Shown here: positions 58,937 to 64,000 of the stretch, piece by piece
Position numbering within the stretch: the stretch's first letter is position 1
Layout of the letters: each line of letters starts with the position of its first letter
Source: Pogona vitticeps
Lineage: Eukaryota > Chordata > Lepidosauria > Squamata > Agamidae
DNA: 64,000 nucleotides
Assembly: GCF_051106095.1 (NCBI RefSeq)
Contig: NC_135784.1
Coordinates: 152,989,428 to 153,053,427 of the forward strand
Direction of reading: 5' to 3'
Made by a program: the position numbers and the translations under genes
Notes under the pieces: model-generated
The model's database searches: none
Told to the model about the DNA's origin: nothing
The model's input: only the letters and a program-made list of their open reading frames with translations

Positions 58937-59125
58937 ATTCCCGGTGTGGTATAGTGGATAAGATGATGGACTATCACTCTGGAAGACAGAGTTTGAATCC
59001 CCACTTGCCCATGGAAACTCACTGGGGGAATGGAACTGGTAAAAGCACTCCTTAAATATCTCACCTCGAAAGCCCTATTAGGGTTGCTATAAATTGCTTG
59101 TGAACTTGACAGCACAGAACACACA
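58937..59125 (+). mobile_element. tRNA-derived SINE (family 3), well-preserved head
   Basis: Head GGTGTGGTATAGTGGATAAG (box A), GAGTTTGAATCCCC (box B), then CCATGGAAACTCACTGGGGG, GAAAGCCCTATTAGGGTTGC and tail TGTGAACTTGACAGCACA. Not a functional tRNA: it lacks the 3' half of a cloverleaf. Confidence 0.8.
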
Positions 59126-60204
59126 GAAATACTGTATGTTTTAACTTTATCACTTAAGAATCTAGACAGCTTCTTGAAAAGCCCACTCAAAGCTTCTTCA
59201 ATATTATATCCTATATCAAGATGGGCTACCCTTTACAACTAAAAACGTCCCAACTGAAGTCTCCTATTCACCATATAGAGAGAGGAAAGGGAAATGCAGC
59301 AAGGAACATTGACAGAGCAGCCACCCTGAAGACAATCATCCACTGCAAAGACATATGCCTCAACCCTACAGGTAATTTACACATGTGTAAATTAAATTCT
59401 GTAATTCACTTTGGTGAACTGCTGCTTATGGAGGAGGCACCGGAGGGATTACGAGGCGCACATTGCAGTCTTCGCAACAGGCACCCAGGCAGCATTGCAA
59501 TCCGGACCTCCTTAGTTAGCGACTATTCTCCACAGTGAGTTACGTAACTTGCACCCAGGCAAATCACCCTAATCAAAAACACCAACATTCTGGCTACAGA
59601 TTTTTAAATTACACATTTTCCGTCAGTAAAAAGTTTCAAACATGGCATTAAGAGGTTTTCCCTTGCTAAAGATGAGGTAGGTACTGCAATCCTAAGAATG
59701 TGTGGTCCCTAAAGTTACTTTGCGCACTCATTTTAGACCCCACAGCCTCCTCCTATGACAACATAGGGCCACTACTGGCACTTACCCGAAACATATATTA
59801 TGCTGTTGCAGCCCAGGTACAAGATTTTGTACAAGATTTAAATTTATTTTATCACTTCTTAAGGAGGAAAGGACTGCTTCAGGATATCATGCACAGGGAA
59901 CTTTGAGACAAGTGATATGCTGTTTAAGAGAAGAGCCATACAGTTGTATAAACAGGAAAAGCCTGCAACAGCTAGTTTCAAATAACACACATTTTAGAAA
60001 AGCTGTCAATCAGTGCTCCCATATACCCCTGCTTTATGTAACAAGTGCTGATAACACATACCACCATATTTCACTCCCAGCAGAAGGTTCCGGCTCTTTT
60101 AAAAAGACATCAAGAAGTAAATAATGTACTGCCCATGACCTTTCTAGGATTGAGAGCAACTAATGAGCTGCCATTCAAAAGCTAACAAATATCTGTGTAA
60201 AGAA
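59126..60204. other. Unassigned LIMA1 intron with a 22-bp palindrome
   Basis: A perfect palindrome at 59373-59394 precedes a GC-richer unique block (59420-59540). No exon recognised. Confidence 0.4.
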
Positions 60205-60446
60205 AAGTGGTATGGTGGTCAAACTGCAGTACTGCAGTGAAGACTGCTCATGGCCTGATTTCGATCCTGGGCTCAGGTAGCCGGCTCAGGGTTGACTCAG
60301 CCTTCCATCCTTCCAAGGTCGGTAAATTGAGTACCCAGCTCACCAGGGTGTGTGTGTGTGTGTGTGTGTGTGTGAAGTCTGCATAATTAAAAATTGTAAA
60401 CCACCCAGAGAGTGCTTCAAGCACTACAGAGTGGTATATAATCAGA
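60205..60446 (+). mobile_element. tRNA-derived SINE (family 2) with (GT)n
   Basis: GGTATGGTGGTCAAACTGCA head, GATTTCGATCCTGGGCTCAG, GACTCAGCCTTCCATCCTTC, then a (GT)n run at 60348-60374, GCATAATTAAAAATTGTAAA and tail AGAGTGCTTCAAGCACTA, GTGGTATATAATC. Confidence 0.82.
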
Positions 60447-63400
60447 ACACTTTTACAAATAAAATACTGTGAAAGGCAAACATTTTCCCACTTGTTTCTA
60501 TCACTTTGGAGGTTCTCTCAATGAGAAGCTGGAAAACAATTGGGCACTAAAGATTAAGAACTGGAACCCCTTCCCCCCCCCCAAAAAAAATGTTTAGGAG
60601 CTGCATCTGGAGGGCATCAGATGGGATAAAGCTGCTGAGCTGCTGTATGCTTTCAAATCACCACCCTAATCTACAGAAGCTTCCAACTAAGGAATCAGTG
60701 AGGGCTGCAAGTCAAAAGCCTGCTTCTTTAAAAAAAGAAAAACAATTTTGAAGTTGAATTGAAGTATACTTTTAATAGAAAAGGGATTAAAGGTGGCACT
60801 ATCTGTAACCAACAGGCGGCAGTGCCTTTAAATGCAAGATAGAGATATATATTTTTAAGCAATTGGCTAGAAAACGAACTCGAGTAAACTTTCCTGGAAA
60901 CTGAAGCCCATCAATGCAAACTAGAGATTGCTCAAGTTTTTCAGAAGTGACACACTCCTCCTCCTCCTCCTCCTCCTCCTCCTGTCTTCCAACCCTACCC
61001 TCACTCTCAGCAGATTGGAATTCGTTTTTGGCCAGCTCTTCCCCAAACACTTAACATGGGAAGATTTTGTCAATAGAATTTCAGGTCACTGTGTGCAACT
61101 TCCAGGAAGTCACAGCATTGTGAAGAAGCAAAAGCCACAATGTTCAGAGAGGCCTGCCTCTTAAAATACAAAAATTCAGAACAGAATTTCTTTGGGTCAA
61201 AAGCAGCTTGCAAAGGAAGTTACATTTCGTGGGTACATAAAACACTGGAGATAAGCAGCAGTAAAAGTGAGTGATTCTTAGGTAATGGAAAGCCCTTGAA
61301 AACAGAAGGGAAAAGGGCATTCAGGGAGCGTCCGCCTGCAGATAGCTGGAGCAGCACAAAACGGCAATTTAAGTACTAGAGCTAACATTGCTATAAGCAA
61401 GGGAAAAAATTAGAAAGGGAAATCTCTAACTATGCTGTTCCCACATGACAGAACTGTTTACCTTCCAACCACCTTGCTTCATTATTTTTTTTACAGCAGT
61501 CCAGATAACAGTTTCCCATTAGCAGCCCTCTTGTGTTTCTTCCATGCTTTGTGCATTTTTTTGCTTTCCACAAAAATCCATTAATGAAGGAAAGGCGGAG
61601 TAGCTGTTTTACATTTTAAATGACCATCAGGCAGTTCAGACCAGTAGAGCTAAGATCCCTCTGCAGTACTTTGAAGTATCCTGATGGCCAAACTAGGGGC
61701 AAAATTGTGTTCTAATGTTTTGTCTCTCCCTACAGATTTCTACTGCTAACCAAAAATAAAATAAAATAAAATAAAAAATAAACCAAAACGTCCTGTAAAA
61801 AATTATGAAGAGGAATGGAAGAGTTCTTACAGTGGCAACTTAAGCCCTCCCTGTTATTCTGCTACTGAAGGGCTAAGCTGCATACAACCATCAGCCTCCA
61901 TGGCTCTTCTTTTTCCCCATTAAAACTTTTAACACTGTTTTTTATTAACTAAATAGCCCACAGGGGAAGAGGAGATATCCACAGGATTATTTATTAATTC
62001 AGTATTCCAGCGGTGAAAAATGTCCCTGTAAAGCTGAGTTTAATCAACATTGTCAGTGCAGAAAATTGTCTGTAAATATTAGACATATATTATATACAGT
62101 ACTCTCAAGAGTCCTTACCACTTTCTCTACTTTCATAAGGGTCACAAGGGCAGCCAATCTAATCATCTTTTTGTCCCATCTTTTTGATAAATTATACCCC
62201 AATAAATGGTTAAGCTGCCACCCCTTAATGGATAAAGAACAATTACAGTGCAACTCCACAGCAAGAGAAATGTGAGTTTACTCACTATGAAGTCACACCA
62301 AGGAATCTGGGTTTTCCCAAGTCAGTTTGCATTAACTGGCCACACAGGAAGAAAGAAATTGGCTAAAGAACCTTTTTTGCATCCTATTAATGTAGCTCTC
62401 TTGTCGCCCTGCAGAAGGAGCTGTTACAGAAGAACTACTACGAGTAGACATTGTTTAGAGGGGCGGGGTAAAAATCCAATAAATAAATAAATAAATACTT
62501 TAATAAGCTGTAAACAAGGCTGTCTGGCCAATTTCCTCCTCTAGTTCTCTATTTCTTTTCTTTTTGTTTATTTCTTTCTCTTTATTTCTTTTTGCTTTTT
62601 CATGTCCAGGTGACCTAGTGCAACAGCACTAACACAAAGTTGTTGAAAAGAGAGAGAGAATTAGAGGAAGAAACAAGAGGAGAACATGGCATTATCTGCA
62701 AAAATGTATTATATTTGTCCCTGCCAGCTGCGCCAACCACAAGTCATACTTTTCTGCATTGGTTCAAGCAGTCATAGTTCCCAAACCAATGCAAATGGAT
62801 CCACTGTGGAAAAAAAGTAGAAGCCAGAGGGGAAAACTACAGATTTGATGGCGAAAATTCCAGGCCGATTCATACTTTCTTGTACACAATGTGATCAATT
62901 TTTTTAAAGTGAATCAGACCATCCCTGTGCTGTAGCATTTTCTGCATTTTTTTCCATAAGATATTCCCAGGCTAAGAGACCCAAAGGACAACTTTGGCAA
63001 AATATTTACACTCAAAATCCCCATGGACTAAACTATACCAAGTAGACTTTAAACAAACAGTTGCTTTATTAATCCCATCCCACAAAAACAAAGTGTTGCA
63101 GTCAATTCAAATAAACAAAAACATTTTTTAAATTGCTTGATTTGTTTCAAAAATTGTTGCAGTGAATTCAAATAAACCAAATAAACTGTTAAGGAAGTAA
63201 CTTCTCTTACATGCTGCAGAAAACTGTGGAACCAGCAGTCTTTCTGCTTTCCAGAGGGATCCCATGGGTGTCATATTGTGTTATCAGCTGACACCAACTG
63301 TAGACCCTCTGCGGAAGACTCAGTCAAACAATGTCTGAGGAATGGACACAGTGGCTGGGCCTATGCGGAGACACTGGTTGGGTGAATGAGAGGTTAACTC

Positions 63401-64000
63401 AGAGGGCTCACTCCCTAGAGAAAAGAAGGTGGATGGAAGGAAAGTGCAGTTGGGCCTTGCTAGGCATTATAGTTGAACCCCTGAGCTCACCATTCTCTAT
63501 TAAAGCTATTAAAGCTAAATAACTCCCAACTCAGTTGGGACTTGCACAGAGGACTGTCGGGGTGCCCTCTGTAAGCTGCTTTAAGCTTCCCAAAAGAGCA
63601 GGCGGGAAGAACAATAAATGAAATAAGTATCCTGATTAACTAAGAGTGCAATCCAATAAAGCAACTAAGACTACAATGAAACATCCCAGCCCCTGGTGAG
63701 ATCCTCTGCGGGTGGGGAAGGAAAGGGGATAGCAAGAAAAATATTCAAGTTGGAAGTATACCAACTTCTCCTTCTTTATCTTCCAAAGTTACATGACTGG
63801 CAGAATGCAAGAACAATGTTTCCCCATTCCTGAAGTGAGAAGAGAGACAGATGTTAAAGACACAGGAGCACTGCTACAAACTGCTGAGCCTTGGGTGTCC
63901 TTCATTTTGCATAGAAGCTGAGCTGTCCCGAATAGGCCTCCCTTCAAGACCTTCCAGGTTGCAGGCTAGCAGGACGACCAAGCAGCCACCTCTTTGGAAT
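60447..64000. other. LIMA1 intron, mostly unassigned
   Basis: Simple repeats only: (CTC)n at 60955-60983, an AAAAT-rich run at 61756-61786, and a direct repeat of about 20 bases (GTTGCAGT.AATTCAAATAAA) near 63095 and 63155. No LIMA1 exon recognised; the open frames here lack domains. Confidence 0.45.

Noticed and set aside
58937-59010. tRNA-like sequence with boxes A and B
   Set aside because: Head of a SINE: followed by SINE body and tail, no full cloverleaf; sister copies occur elsewhere in the window.

Overview
This window is vertebrate nuclear DNA, almost certainly from a squamate reptile (lizard or snake). The evidence is a repeat set typical of Squamata: Sauria-type tRNA SINEs, a well-preserved Bov-B (RTE) LINE, L2, CR1 and L1 LINE remnants, a Penelope-like element and many short DNA transposons. 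All host protein-coding sequence lies in two genes on the minus strand. The order, with LIMA1 followed by CERS5 and both transcribed toward lower coordinates, matches the conserved vertebrate CERS5-LIMA1 neighbourhood (human 12q13). I cannot name the species.

Layout: (1) 1-19056 is probably the large first intron of CERS5 (ceramide synthase 5). I found no further CERS5 exon there. The stretch is full of transposon remnants. (2) 18560-19620 is a CpG-rich promoter island holding CERS5 coding exon 1 (19057-19256, minus). (3) 19620-33440 is the intergenic region between the LIMA1 3' end and the CERS5 promoter. It holds a stack of nested insertions: hAT-type MITEs, Bov-B, a second non-LTR LINE, a Penelope-like element, SINEs and TA-flanked MITEs. 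(4) 33445-56383 holds the last seven coding exons and the 3' UTR of LIMA1 (EPLIN), an actin-bundling LIM protein of stress fibres and adherens junctions. Exon phases agree at all six internal junctions, and the LIM domain is split over two exons. (5) 56384-64000 is LIMA1 intron upstream of these exons. The 5' exons, including both known start regions, lie beyond the right edge.

The two genes do not act in one pathway; they are simply syntenic neighbours. The most informative new material is transposon archaeology. A clan of TA-flanked MITEs sharing terminal CAGTGG has nine copies in several subfamilies. Two of them interrupt other elements so cleanly that the empty site can be read. Other points are a four-layer nested insertion with readable target duplications, a fold-back at the 5' truncation point of a LINE, hammerhead-ribozyme-like cores in Penelope-type terminal repeats, and a 3'-tail motif shared by Bov-B and the Sauria SINE. 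I see no convincing virus-derived element, CRISPR array, functional tRNA or rRNA gene, and no wholly new biological system.
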